Below, piece by piece: positions 32,190 through 39,219 of a DNA stretch of 39,219 bases. Source of the DNA: Collinsella aerofaciens (lineage in GTDB: Bacteria > Actinomycetota > Coriobacteriia > Coriobacteriales > Coriobacteriaceae); contig NZ_JAQLFL010000016.1 in NCBI RefSeq assembly GCF_028206995.1, forward strand, positions 1 to 39,219, given 5' to 3'. The notes below the pieces were generated by a model, which was not told the origin of the DNA, searched no databases, and saw only the letters and a list, made by a program, of their open reading frames with translations. Position 1 is the first letter of the stretch, and each line of letters begins with the position of its first letter. A program made the translations under genes and the position numbers.

Positions 32190-32894
32190 CTAGCGTTCGT
32201 CCACGAGCTTGGCGACGAGGGCCTTGAGCTCGGCTACCTCTTGCTCGAGCTCTTTGACGCGACGGGCGTTTTCGGTGATGCCCTGGCGGTTGAGGGCACT
32301 CTGCTCGGCGGCGTCATCGGGCATGTACTCGCGATGCTGCTTGGCGTCGAAACTCTCCTCAAACACGCGGCAGCCGTTGCGCTTGATGATGCGTCCCGGC
32401 ACGCCCACGACGGTGCAGTTGTCGGGCACGTCCTTAACGACGACCGAGTTGCCGCCGATCTTGACGTTGTTGCCGATGCGGATGTTGCCGAGTACCTTGG
32501 CGCCCGTGCCCACGGTGACGTTATTGCCGAGCGTTGGGTGGCGTTTGCCGGTCTCGTTGCCGGTGCCGCCAAGCGTGACGCCCTGGTAGAGCACGCAGTT
32601 GTCGCCCACAATGGTGGTCTCGCCGATGACGACGCCCATGGCGTGGTCGATAAAGAAGTGCTTACCAATCTGCGCGGCAGGGTGAATCTCGACGCCGGTG
32701 ATGTGGCGGGTGAGCTGCGAGAGCACGCGGGCGAGCGAGCGATGTCCATGCTCCCACAGCCAGTGCTCGGGCACGTGGTTCCACTTGGCGTGCAGGCCAG
32801 GATAGGAAAGGAAGATGACCAGACCGTTTTGCGCGGCGGGATCCTGCGCTTGGACGGTCTTGATGTCCTCGCGAATGGTATTGATAAAGCTCAC
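32190..32894 (-). CDS. cysE: serine O-acetyltransferase
   Basis: Transfers acetyl from acetyl-CoA to serine, giving O-acetylserine for cysteine synthesis. It is 234 residues. A short helical N-terminal domain is followed by the left-handed beta-helix. Conserved motifs are [22 protein letters not shown], which has the catalytic Asp-His pair, and [10 protein letters not shown], then [10 protein letters not shown] at the helix end. The last about 30 residues ([24 protein letters not shown]) form a predicted coiled coil in place of the usual short tail. I chose the GTG at 32894 because GGGAGGGCGGCCG sits before it and the protein then begins at the family's FINTIREDI start. Confidence 0.93.
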   Translation of the reverse strand: MSFINTIREDIKTVQAQDPAAQNGLVIFLSYPGLHAKWNHVPEHWLWEHGHRSLARVLSQLTRHITGVEIHPAAQIGKHFFIDHAMGVVIGETTIVGDNCVLYQGVTLGGTGNETGKRHPTLGNNVTVGTGAKVLGNIRIGNNVKIGGNSVVVKDVPDNCTVVGVPGRIIKRNGCRVFEESFDAKQHREYMPDDAAEQSALNRQGITENARRVKELEQEVAELKALVAKLVDER

Positions 32895-33117
32895 CGGCCG
32901 CCCTCCCTTAGCGCCATGGCAATGCGATTCAATAAAGTATAGCGATTCGCTAGGGATTAGGAAGGACAATCTTAGCGGCATTGCGCAACAGGTGTCAGTT
33001 ATGCAAACTTGCTGGTAATGGAGTCATGCTTTTGTGGGGTTGCGCACGAGGGGGCGCCGCAACCGTATACTGGTCAACTTGGACGTATCCGCGCCCACAA
33101 CTGAGAGGTTTTACTTC

Positions 33118-33765
33118 ATGGGTTTCATAAATTTTATCGCCGAGCTGCTCAAAGACCCGCGCACCGCGATCGCCAGCTGGATCGCCGCCGGCCCGCTTAT
33201 GGCCTACGGCTGCGTGTTCCTGATCATCTTTATCGAGACGGGCGTGGTGTTCTTCCCGTTCCTTCCCGGCGATTCACTGCTGTTTGCCTCGGGCTTCTTT
33301 GCCCACAGCGGCGGCTTTAACATCGTGGCCCTGCTGGCCGTCGCATGGGCGGCTGCCATCTTGGGTGATCAGTGCAACTTTATGATCGGTCACTTCTTTG
33401 GCAAAAAGATCATCGCTTCGGGCAAGGTCAAGGCCATGACGCCCGAGCGCATCAAAAAGTCCGAGGACTTCTTGGACAAGTGGGGTCACCTGGCCATCTT
33501 CCTGGGTCGCTTCTTCCCGTTTATCCGCACCTTTGTGCCCTTTATCGCCGGCATGGGCGGCATGCACTGGCGCAACTTTGTCATCTTTAACGTGCTGGGT
33601 GGCATTACCTGGTCGACGCTCTTTACACTGCTGGGCTACTTCTTTGGCGGCATCCCCTTTGTGCAGGAGCACTTTGAGTTGCTAATCGTTGGCATCGTTG
33701 CCGTGTCGATCATCCCGACCGTGGTCGGTCTGGTTAAGGCTAAGCTGGGCAAAAAGAACGAGTAG
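33118..33765 (+). CDS. DedA-family membrane protein
   Basis: A 215-residue DedA/SNARE-associated (VTT-type) inner-membrane protein. Members are linked to lipid-carrier flipping and membrane homeostasis. The hallmark acidic motif is IETGVVFFPFLPGDSLLFASG (about 37-57). The second signature GRFFPFIRTFVPFIAGMGGM is near 130-150, with conserved arginines in the re-entrant loop. About four to five membrane helices are visible. The chosen ATG has GAGAGG upstream; an in-frame extension to 33034 is not family-like. It has its own terminator. Confidence 0.92.
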   Translation: MGFINFIAELLKDPRTAIASWIAAGPLMAYGCVFLIIFIETGVVFFPFLPGDSLLFASGFFAHSGGFNIVALLAVAWAAAILGDQCNFMIGHFFGKKIIASGKVKAMTPERIKKSEDFLDKWGHLAIFLGRFFPFIRTFVPFIAGMGGMHWRNFVIFNVLGGITWSTLFTLLGYFFGGIPFVQEHFELLIVGIVAVSIIPTVVGLVKAKLGKKNE

Positions 33766-33793
33766 CTCGAGCCAGCGCGCAAACCGTGCAGTT

Positions 33794-33829
33794 GAGGCCC
33801 GTCACCGCTTACGGTGGCGGGCCTCTTTA
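33794..33829 (+). terminator. terminator of the DedA gene
   Basis: GAGGCCCGTCACCG pairs with CGGTGGCGGGCCTC (one G-U pair) around CTTA, then TTTAG. Confidence 0.88.
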
Positions 33830-33849
33830 GTTTCGGTCAAATGAAAATA

Positions 33850-33901
33850 CTTTACTTAGTTAAAGAAAAGCGTTTTATCAGACGCGCGTGCGGAGTACAA
33901 T
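33850..33901 (+). promoter_or_regulatory. ilvE promoter region with CTTTACTTA palindrome
   Basis: CTTTACTTAGTTAAAG (33850-33865) closely matches CTTTACTTAACTAAAG before the amino-acid importer. A TACAAT -10 box lies at 33896-33901, so the palindrome falls near the -40 to -50 region. The following leader of about 145 bases is open for a 44-codon frame (33909-34043) whose stop touches the ilvE ribosome site. Confidence 0.5.
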
Positions 33902-34053
33902 CTCGTGCATGCGAATCGACGTGCCATCGGCTTTGATGCCGTTCGCGTGTCCGTCCGGCTCTATGCTCCGGGCGTGCGACGTTGCGACGCGGCCGGCCTC
34001 GGTCCTTGCGTGCGGGTTCGCGAGTTTGCAACTGTGTATGTAAGGAGCGACAT

Positions 34054-35106
34054 ATGACTGTCGAGAAGAAGGATATCGATTGGGGTAGCCTCGGCTTTGG
34101 CTACATGAAGACCGATTACAGCTACGAGGCTCATTGGAAGGATGGCGAGTGGGACGAGGGCGGCCTGACCACCGACCACACCCTGCATGTCTCCGAGTGC
34201 GGCGGCATCTTCCATTACTGCCAGGAGGTCTTTGAGGGCCTGAAGGCCTACACCGCCGAGGACGGCAGCATCGTCTGCTTCCGTCCCGACATGAACGCCG
34301 AGCGCATGTATAACTCTGCGCAGCGCCTCGAGATGCCCCCGTTCCCCAAGGACAAGTTCGTTGAGGCCGTCAAGCAGGTCGTTTCTGCCAACGCCGCCTG
34401 GGTTCCGCCCTTCGGCTCCGGCGCGACCCTGTACGTGCGTCCGTTTATGATCGGTTCCGGTGACGTGATCGGCGTGGCTCCCGCTCCTGAGTACACGTTC
34501 CGCATCCTCGTGACCCCGGTCGGTCCGTACTTTAAGGGTGGCCTCAAGCCCGTCAAACTGCGCGTTTCCGAGTATGACCGTGCCGCACCGCACGGCACCG
34601 GCAACATCAAGGCCGGCCTGAACTACGCCATGTCCCTTAAGCCCACGATGGAGGCCCATCGCGAGGGCTATGCCGAGAACCTGTATCTTGACTCCGAGTC
34701 CCGTACCTATGTCGAGGAGACCGGTGGCGCCAACGTCCTGTTCGTGAAGGAGGACGGCACCCTCGTCGTTCCTCAGTCCCACACCGACTCCATCCTACCC
34801 TCTATCACCCGTCGCTCGCTCGTTCAGGTCGCTCAGGACCTGGGCATGACCGTTGACCAGCGTCCCGTCGAGTGGGCCGAGGTCAAGGCCGGCACTTTTG
34901 TGGAGTGCGGCCTGTGCGGCACCGCTGCCGTCATCTCCCCGGTTGGCGAGATCGACAACAAGGTTTACGGCGCCGACGAGACCGTGACCTTCCCGGCTGG
35001 CTACACCGAGATTGGCCCCGTGATGAAGAAGCTTCGCGAGACCCTGACTGGTATCCAGTCCGGTGCTGTCGAGGATAAGCACAACTGGGTTTACACCGTC
35101 GCGTAA
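34054..35106 (+). CDS. ilvE: branched-chain amino-acid aminotransferase
   Basis: PLP enzyme of fold type IV that interconverts leucine, isoleucine and valine with their 2-oxo acids. It is 350 residues, the longer class II form common in actinobacteria. Motifs are VFEGLKAYTAEDG, the arginine in LYVRPFMIGSG, the PLP lysine K186 in TGNIKAGLNYA, YVEETGGANVLFV, and the late CGLCGTAAVISPVGEI. TAAGGAGCGACAT directly precedes the ATG. It is monocistronic. A long nested inverted repeat begins 17 bases after its stop and may act as its transcript end. Confidence 0.97.
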   Translation: MTVEKKDIDWGSLGFGYMKTDYSYEAHWKDGEWDEGGLTTDHTLHVSECGGIFHYCQEVFEGLKAYTAEDGSIVCFRPDMNAERMYNSAQRLEMPPFPKDKFVEAVKQVVSANAAWVPPFGSGATLYVRPFMIGSGDVIGVAPAPEYTFRILVTPVGPYFKGGLKPVKLRVSEYDRAAPHGTGNIKAGLNYAMSLKPTMEAHREGYAENLYLDSESRTYVEETGGANVLFVKEDGTLVVPQSHTDSILPSITRRSLVQVAQDLGMTVDQRPVEWAEVKAGTFVECGLCGTAAVISPVGEIDNKVYGADETVTFPAGYTEIGPVMKKLRETLTGIQSGAVEDKHNWVYTVA

Positions 35107-35122
35107 TTTGTCTTACCTATCC

Positions 35123-35247
35123 GGGCAGAGAACAAGTTCCCTCCCGGCGCGTCCTCGGACATGCAAGAAGCCCTCGCTGCGCACTTCGTGCGGCGAGGGC
35201 TTCTTGCGTCCTGCGGAGTGCGCCGGGAGGGAACTTGTTCTCTGCCC
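35123..35247. repeat. 125-bp nested inverted repeat after ilvE
   Basis: Outer arms of 28 perfect bases are at 35123-35150 and 35220-35247 (ends GGGCAGAGAACAAG and CTTGTTCTCTGCCC). Inner arms of 15 perfect bases are at 35163-35177 and 35193-35207 (GCAAGAAGCCCTCGC). The tip also pairs (GCGCAC-TTC-GTGCG). It is non-coding and is part of the 559-base spacer before lemA. Confidence 0.92.
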
Positions 35248-35299
35248 TGCGGGTTCGGCGATGTCACAACGGGCAATGATTAATCTGAATAAAGATGGT

Positions 35300-35324
35300 G
35301 CGCGGCCTTTTAGGCCGCGCTTTT
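35300..35324 (+). terminator. intrinsic terminator
   Basis: GCGCGGCCT (35300-35308) pairs with AGGCCGCGC (35312-35320), followed by TTTT. It is the nearest classical terminator after ilvE. Confidence 0.82.
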
Positions 35325-35357
35325 GCTTTGCTTCGCGCCATGTGGGGGTGGTGGCGA

Positions 35358-35560
35358 CGTGCATTTTTGCGAGTATTCTGCAATCGAAGGCCCCTGCATA
35401 CCGACCTTGGGCAAAAAATCGGGATTTCTCGATGTTTTCTACGGATGATGGGCGGGGTTATGGGCTGACAGCGGTTGATTTGCAGGGATATTCGCGGTCT
35501 TCGGCATGTATCGTGGCGCCCGAAGCTCTTGGTTATGTTGAATACTCCTAAAAATGCACG
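35358..35560. repeat. 203-bp non-coding segment bounded by 21-bp inverted repeats
   Basis: CGTGCATTTTTGCGAGTATTC (35358-35378, 20 of its 21 bases quoted as arms CGTGCATTTTT and GAGTATTC) is answered by GAATACTC...AAAAATGCACG at 35540-35560; only the central two to three bases differ. Inside is an AAAATCG / CGAT-type hairpin near 35417-35438 and a 39-codon open frame that ends in the right arm. It is probably a dispersed element rather than a gene. It fills most of the rest of the spacer before lemA. Confidence 0.6.
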
Positions 35561-35584
35561 GCGCTTAGAGGGGGACCTTCGCGA

Positions 35585-35629
35585 AAAAGGAAACCGCCCC
35601 GTCGAAGTATGCATTCGACGGGGCGGTTT
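35585..35629 (-). terminator. lemA terminator
   Basis: Perfect 16-base arms AAACCGCCCCGTCGAA / TTCGACGGGGCGGTTT around GTATGCA. On the minus strand it is followed by CCTTTTTCG. Confidence 0.88.
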
Positions 35630-35665
35630 ATGCATTTGGCCGATTAAGGATGCGCTGCCAAACTA

Positions 35666-36217
35666 CTAGAACTTGACGGTCGGGGCCTGACGGGCTGCTT
35701 CGGCGGCCTCGAAGCCCTGGCGCTCCTTAAACTGGAAGATGCCGGCAAAGATGACAGCCGGGAACGTCTGAATGGCGTTGTTGTAGCTGAGCACGCAGTC
35801 GTTGTAGCTCTGGCGTGCATAGCTAATCTTGTTCTCGGTATCCTCGAGCGATGCCTGCAGCTGCGTAAAGTTGGTGTTTGCCTTAAGATCGGGATAGGCC
35901 TCGGCCACAGCGAAGAGCTGGCGCAGTGCGCCGGTCAGCACGTTGTCGGCTTCCATCTTGGCCTCGGGCGTGGTGGCCTTGACGGCGGTGTTACGCGCGC
36001 TGATCACGGCGGAGAGCGTCTCCTGCTCGTGCTTGGCGTAGCCCTTGACGGTCTCGACCAGGTTGGGGATCAGGTCGTTGCGGCGCTGCAGCTGCGTATC
36101 GATGTTCTGCCAGGCGTTATCGATGCGGTTACGCTTGGTGACCATGTTGTTGTAGATGCCGGCGATGGCGCAGACAATCACAATGACAACAACGATGCCG
36201 ATGATGACGGTAATCAT
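35666..36217 (-). CDS. lemA: LemA family protein
   Basis: A 183-residue membrane-anchored helical protein. The first about 22 residues are one hydrophobic helix (ITVIIGIVVVIVIVCAIAGI), followed by YNNMVTKRNRIDNAWQNIDTQLQRRNDLIPNLVETVKGYAKHE, the LemA signature. The rest is a helical bundle with LKANTNFTQLQASLEDTENKISYARQ and YNNAIQTFP. The topology is a short N-terminus with the bundle outside the membrane. LemA genes often sit with TPM-domain or HtpX genes, but none is present here. Function is unresolved. ACGGAGACATC lies before the ATG; an upstream in-frame start at 36319 is not family-like. Confidence 0.94.
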   Translation of the reverse strand: MITVIIGIVVVIVIVCAIAGIYNNMVTKRNRIDNAWQNIDTQLQRRNDLIPNLVETVKGYAKHEQETLSAVISARNTAVKATTPEAKMEADNVLTGALRQLFAVAEAYPDLKANTNFTQLQASLEDTENKISYARQSYNDCVLSYNNAIQTFPAVIFAGIFQFKERQGFEAAEAARQAPTVKF

Positions 36218-36416
36218 GATGTCTCCGTTTCGAATGGCCGCGGCGGCATGCGCCAGCTGCCGTTGGTATAACGCTACTAGTATACCCGCAACGTTTTGCC
36301 GTGCCGAACTTTCCGGCAAGCGTTATGTTTTCGGCGGGGTCGGCACCGGGGCAAAGCGCGCGAGGTACAGGTGTAAGATATGCGACAGATTGACGAGTGT
36401 TGTCTTTGCCCTGAGG

Positions 36417-37013
36417 ATGGCGATACCAGTGGACCTTCGCATTAAGAAAACCTACCGTGCCCTGTTCGATGCCTTCACCGAGCTTCTCGAGGAGCATCGT
36501 TTTGAGGACCTGACGGTTGCCATGCTGTGCGACCGCGCCATGATTCGCCGCACGACGTTCTACAAGCACTTTCGCGACAAGAACGATTACTTTGCCTTTT
36601 ATATCGATGAGCTCATGTCGGGCTTGCCGCAAAAACAGCCCGATGAGGCCGGCGCGGTATCTGCCGAGGACGTGCGCGCGCTTCGGCACGCGATTTTGGA
36701 CGATGCCATGGATTTGATTCTGGCGCACGAGCAGCTCATGGATAACATTTTGGCAAGCAGCATGTCGGGCATGTTGACCAACGTTATTTGCGACCGTATT
36801 GCCCGCTCCATCCGCGAGCGTGTGATGAACGTGCTTGCCGAGGATGCCCTGGCCCCCGTGTCACTCGAGACGACGTCTGAGTTTGTCGCCGGCGGTATTA
36901 TTCGACTTTTCACGATATGGTGGGAATCGGGCCACGATCTTGAGCGTCGACCTGAGATAGCCGACGTGGTCGATGCACTGTTTGAGAGGACCATGACACC
37001 GGTGCATCACTAA
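36417..37013 (+). CDS. TetR/AcrR-family transcriptional regulator
   Basis: A 198-residue TetR-type regulator. The N-terminal HTH domain DLRIKKTYRALFDAFTELLEEHRFEDLTVAMLCDRAMIRRTTFYKHFRDKND has the recognition helix at RRTTFYKHF. The C-terminal ligand and dimer domain (about 70-198) is divergent, as usual, and of the group whose C-domain ends in a FVAGGIIRLFTIWWESG-like helix. The start is uncertain. ATG at 36417 is used here, but GTG at 36429 would begin at the family-typical xDLRIKKT. It stands alone and ends three bases before the tRNA-Ser gene on the other strand. Confidence 0.88.
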   Translation: MAIPVDLRIKKTYRALFDAFTELLEEHRFEDLTVAMLCDRAMIRRTTFYKHFRDKNDYFAFYIDELMSGLPQKQPDEAGAVSAEDVRALRHAILDDAMDLILAHEQLMDNILASSMSGMLTNVICDRIARSIRERVMNVLAEDALAPVSLETTSEFVAGGIIRLFTIWWESGHDLERRPEIADVVDALFERTMTPVHH

Positions 37014-37016
37014 AAG

Positions 37017-37106
37017 TGGCGGAGAGAGGGGGATTCGAACCCCCGGAACGCTCTCGCGCTCAACGGTTTTCAAGACCGCAGCATTCAACCGCTCTGCCAT
37101 CTCTCC
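37017..37106 (-). tRNA. tRNA-Ser (UGA anticodon)
   Basis: A 90-nt class II tRNA on the minus strand. Acceptor GGAGAGA pairs with TCTCTCC, with discriminator G and an encoded CCA (plus-strand TGG at 37017-37019). The anticodon loop CTTGAAA gives UGA, reading UCA and other UCN codons. A long variable arm (GAGCGCGAGAGCGTTCC region) identifies serine. The T arm has GGTTCGAATCC. Confidence 0.96.
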
Positions 37107-37157
37107 GTGAGTCGTAATGATAGCATCGTTTTGAATTTGCAACAGGGAAGGCGAACG

Positions 37158-38939
37158 ATGACGATCACCGAAATCGACGAGAAGTTCATGCGCGAGGCGC
37201 TGGCGGAGGCGCGAGCCGCCGCGGCGGTGGGCGAGGTGCCCATCGGAGCCGTAGTGGTGCGCGACGGTGAGGTCGTCGCGAGGGCGCACAATCGGCGCGA
37301 ACTCGACCAGGACCCTTCGGCTCATGCCGAGTTTGCGGCCGTGTGCGCCGCTGCCCAGGCGCTTGGCCGCTGGCGCCTTTTCGACTGTACGGTTTATGTG
37401 ACGCTGGAACCCTGCTGCATGTGCGCGGGCCTTATGGTCAACGCGCGCGTGGGGCGCTGCGTGTATAGCGCGGCTGATGCCAAGGCCGGCGCGCTGGGTT
37501 CGCTGTATGACCTCAATGTCGATTCGCGCCTGAACCATCGGTTTAACGTGACGGCTGGGGTCCTGGCGGATGAATGCCGCGAGCTGCTGAGTAGCTATTT
37601 TGGCGGTCTGCGCAGAGCGGGCGGCGCTGATTGCGGTTGTGGGGCCGATCTTGAAGCACACGCCGCTCACGCCGTAGCGCTTGCGGGTGCCGGTGAGGAT
37701 GCTGGCACGGCGGTTGACTTTGGTCCTGCGTGCCGCCGACCCCGCCGTGTGCTGTTGGCGATCGACTCCTTTAAGGGCAGCGTTTCGAGCGCGCAGGCGG
37801 AGGCGGCGGTTGCCGAAGGCATGCGCCGTGTGTGGCCCGATGCCGAGGTGCGCGCGTTGCCGCTGGCGGATGGCGGCGAGGGAACGCTCGATACCGTTAC
37901 CGCCTGCGGTGGCGAGCTTGTGGCCTGCGAGGTTGCAGGCCCCTTTGGCGAGCGTGTGCCTGCCCGGATGTTAGTGGACGGCGAGCACGAGTCGGTTGTT
38001 ATTGAGATGGCCGAAGCAGCAGGCATCGGGTACTCACCTTGCACGGAATCGGCGGCGCTGGCTGCTACAACCTATGGCGTGGGCGAGCTGATGCTCCGTG
38101 CAGCTCGTGTCGGGGTAAAGACTATCTATATTGGCTTGGGCGGCAGTGCCACCAACGACGGTGGCGCCGGCATGCTGCAGGCGCTGGGCGCGCGTGTGGT
38201 CGATGATCAGGGCTGCGATGTCGCCCCCGGTCTTGCGGGCCTTGAACACGTGGCGAGCGTTGATTTGGAGCCGGCGCTGCAGGCTTTGGATGGCGCTCGC
38301 ATCGTTGTGCTTTCCGATGTCGAGAATCCGCTCGTGGGGCGTCGAGGCGCACTGGCGGTGTTTGGCGGGCAGAAGGGCCTGCCGGCGGATGATGTCGAGG
38401 CGCTGCGCAGATACGACGGCTGGATGGTCGGCTACGGTCGCCTGCTCGATGCGGCAATTTTCGAGGCGCGAGCCCAGGGGTTGTTGCGCACACCCGAGGG
38501 CGCACGGACATTTGGCTCGGTGCTCGGCGTGCCCGGCGCGGGCGCTGCCGGTGGCTTGGGCGCCGCGTTGCTGGCGCTCGGTGCGGAGCTGCGCTCGGGT
38601 GTAGAGACGGTGCTCGATCTCGTGGGGTTTGACGAGCGCGTGCGCGATGTCGACCTGGTCATAACAGGCGAGGGCAATATGGACGAGCAGTCCGCCGCCG
38701 GTAAGGCGCCGGTGGGTGTGGCTCGCCGCGCCAGGCGATATGGCAAGCCGGTGGTCGCCGTCGTGGGCGGCCGTGCTGACAACCTGAACGCGGTATATGA
38801 GCAAGGTATCGACTTGGTACTGCCGATCTGCCGCAAGCCCATGCCTCTCGACCAGGCGCTCAATCCTCAAGAAGCCACAACCAACCTCATCTTCGCCGGT
38901 GAGTCAGCCGCCCAAGCCTACGACCTCGCTCGCCTCTAA
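37158..38939 (+). CDS. fusion: tRNA adenosine deaminase (TadA-like) + glycerate 2-kinase (GlxK/GarK-like)
   Basis: One 593-residue frame joins two enzymes. Residues 1-148 are a TadA-type deaminase, with zinc ligand H56 and proton-shuttle E58 in SAHAEF, and C86 and C89 in EPCCMC. NARVGRCVYSAADAKAGALGSLYDLN is the TadA substrate loop. TadA turns A34 of tRNA-Arg(ACG) into inosine. About 150-195 is a Gly/Ala-rich linker. Residues 196-593 are a complete glycerate kinase, with LLAIDSFKGSVSSAQAE, LPLADGGEGTLD, GLGGSATNDGG and VITGEGNMDEQSAAGKAP. No stop or frameshift separates them. GGAAGG lies six bases before the ATG. It lies next to, and divergent from, the tRNA-Ser gene. Confidence 0.92.
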   Translation: MTITEIDEKFMREALAEARAAAAVGEVPIGAVVVRDGEVVARAHNRRELDQDPSAHAEFAAVCAAAQALGRWRLFDCTVYVTLEPCCMCAGLMVNARVGRCVYSAADAKAGALGSLYDLNVDSRLNHRFNVTAGVLADECRELLSSYFGGLRRAGGADCGCGADLEAHAAHAVALAGAGEDAGTAVDFGPACRRPRRVLLAIDSFKGSVSSAQAEAAVAEGMRRVWPDAEVRALPLADGGEGTLDTVTACGGELVACEVAGPFGERVPARMLVDGEHESVVIEMAEAAGIGYSPCTESAALAATTYGVGELMLRAARVGVKTIYIGLGGSATNDGGAGMLQALGARVVDDQGCDVAPGLAGLEHVASVDLEPALQALDGARIVVLSDVENPLVGRRGALAVFGGQKGLPADDVEALRRYDGWMVGYGRLLDAAIFEARAQGLLRTPEGARTFGSVLGVPGAGAAGGLGAALLALGAELRSGVETVLDLVGFDERVRDVDLVITGEGNMDEQSAAGKAPVGVARRARRYGKPVVAVVGGRADNLNAVYEQGIDLVLPICRKPMPLDQALNPQEATTNLIFAGESAAQAYDLARL

Positions 38940-38949
38940 AACCCATCCC

Positions 38950-39029
38950 CTCGATAAGTTGCGGTGAAATACGGAGTGTTATTGCCTTTAAGGTGCCAAT
39001 TCAGTCCGTATTCCACCGCAACTTCGAGA
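38950..39029. repeat. long inverted repeat at the right edge
   Basis: AAGTTGCGGTGAAATACGGA (38956-38975) and its complement at 39005-39024 match at 19 of 20 positions, extended by CTCG / CGAG outside. The loop holds CCTTTAAGG. It may terminate a gene entering from the right on the minus strand or be a dispersed element. Confidence 0.8.
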
Positions 39030-39165
39030 ATGTCCATTCGAGGTTGGCTGCCTTGTGCCTTGGGTCGGACCGCCTGCCACGAAACGTGGCCATCTACTAC
39101 GTTAAACCGGCCACCCTCGACCATTCCGGAATTTGCAAAAACAAAACCGACGCTCCTATAAGTTG

Positions 39166-39219
39166 TCAAGAGGCAGTTTGCGGGAGCGCTCTCTCCAATT
39201 CGCACAGGAGCTCGTAATA
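39166..39219 (-). CDS. possible C-terminal end of a gene continuing beyond the window
   Basis: On the minus strand this frame reads YYELLCELERALPQTAS and then stops. It looks like a plausible protein end. A second minus frame (38936-39205) is also open, so the choice is uncertain. Only 17 residues are visible and no function can be given. Confidence 0.25.
   Translation of the reverse strand, partial: YYELLCELERALPQTAS

Noticed and set aside
33902..34053. T-box or other known riboswitch before ilvE
   Set aside because: I looked for a T-box-like conserved box and an associated terminator, and for lysine, glycine or SAM consensus elements, and saw none.
35063..35551. 162-codon plus frame and 123-codon minus frame in the ilvE-lemA spacer
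   Set aside because: Both run through the nested inverted repeat and the terminator, have no good ribosome site, and resemble no family. The last 39 codons may belong to a dispersed element.
1..39219. CRISPR array, prophage, IS element or toxin-antitoxin pair
   Set aside because: No regularly spaced repeats, integrase, transposase, capsid or tail genes, or recognisable toxin-antitoxin pairs were seen on either strand.

Overview
The window looks like chromosomal DNA from a Coriobacteriia member, most likely a Collinsella species. This rests on the high G+C (roughly 60% by eye), strong G/C third-position bias, the style of the encoded proteins, and -10 boxes that repeatedly read TACAAT. It is inferred from recognition, not from a database search. 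No prophage, CRISPR array, IS transposase or plasmid gene is visible. Nearly all genes are ordinary housekeeping or transport genes, and the unusual content is mostly in the spaces between them.

Layout. 1-143: 3' end of a 5S rRNA gene and its terminator. 208-2276: small tail-anchored protein (-), Hsp20 chaperone (+), WalJ/YycJ-type metallo-hydrolase (-). 2325-6696: the classic tilS-hpt-ftsH run. 6886-9057: class I aminotransferase and PHP-domain hydrolase. 9136-10584 (-): RlmD-type 23S rRNA uracil methyltransferase. 10923-13193: a complete polar amino-acid ABC importer (Tat lipoprotein, permease, ATPase). 13491-15566: EF-G-like GTPase paralogue with altered G motifs. 15697-17939 (-): secreted EndA-type nuclease and LarE. 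18113-22149: HAD phosphatase, LacI regulator (-), glmS. 22263-26336: GntR regulator (-) divergent from a YeiH-type exporter, then a degenerate NtrC-like regulator and a membrane protein. 26565-27671: nitroreductase (-) and a 96-aa unknown. 27853-32079: MarR regulator with a two-subunit ABC exporter. 32190-35106: cysE (-), a DedA protein, ilvE. 35666-38939: lemA (-), a TetR regulator, tRNA-Ser(UGA) (-), and a TadA-glycerate kinase fusion. The right edge holds an inverted repeat and perhaps the tail of another gene.

How the genes work together. Three transcription units are self-contained: the amino-acid importer, the MarR-regulated exporter (one intact and one degenerate ATP site), and tilS-hpt-ftsH. 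The GntR gene is divergent from the exporter it may control. The importer and ilvE share a CTTTACTTA-type palindrome upstream, which could link amino-acid uptake to branched-chain metabolism.

Most interesting signals. (1) A single reading frame fuses tRNA adenosine deaminase to glycerate 2-kinase. (2) A roughly 145-bp structured element occurs twice, each time directly 3' of a minus-strand gene, with a compensatory base-pair change between copies. (3) A family of small hairpins carries GGGACAG-like loops, again with a compensatory change. (4) Several long, nested inverted repeats resemble non-autonomous elements. (5) An NtrC-like regulator has lost both Walker motifs and the GAFTGA loop.
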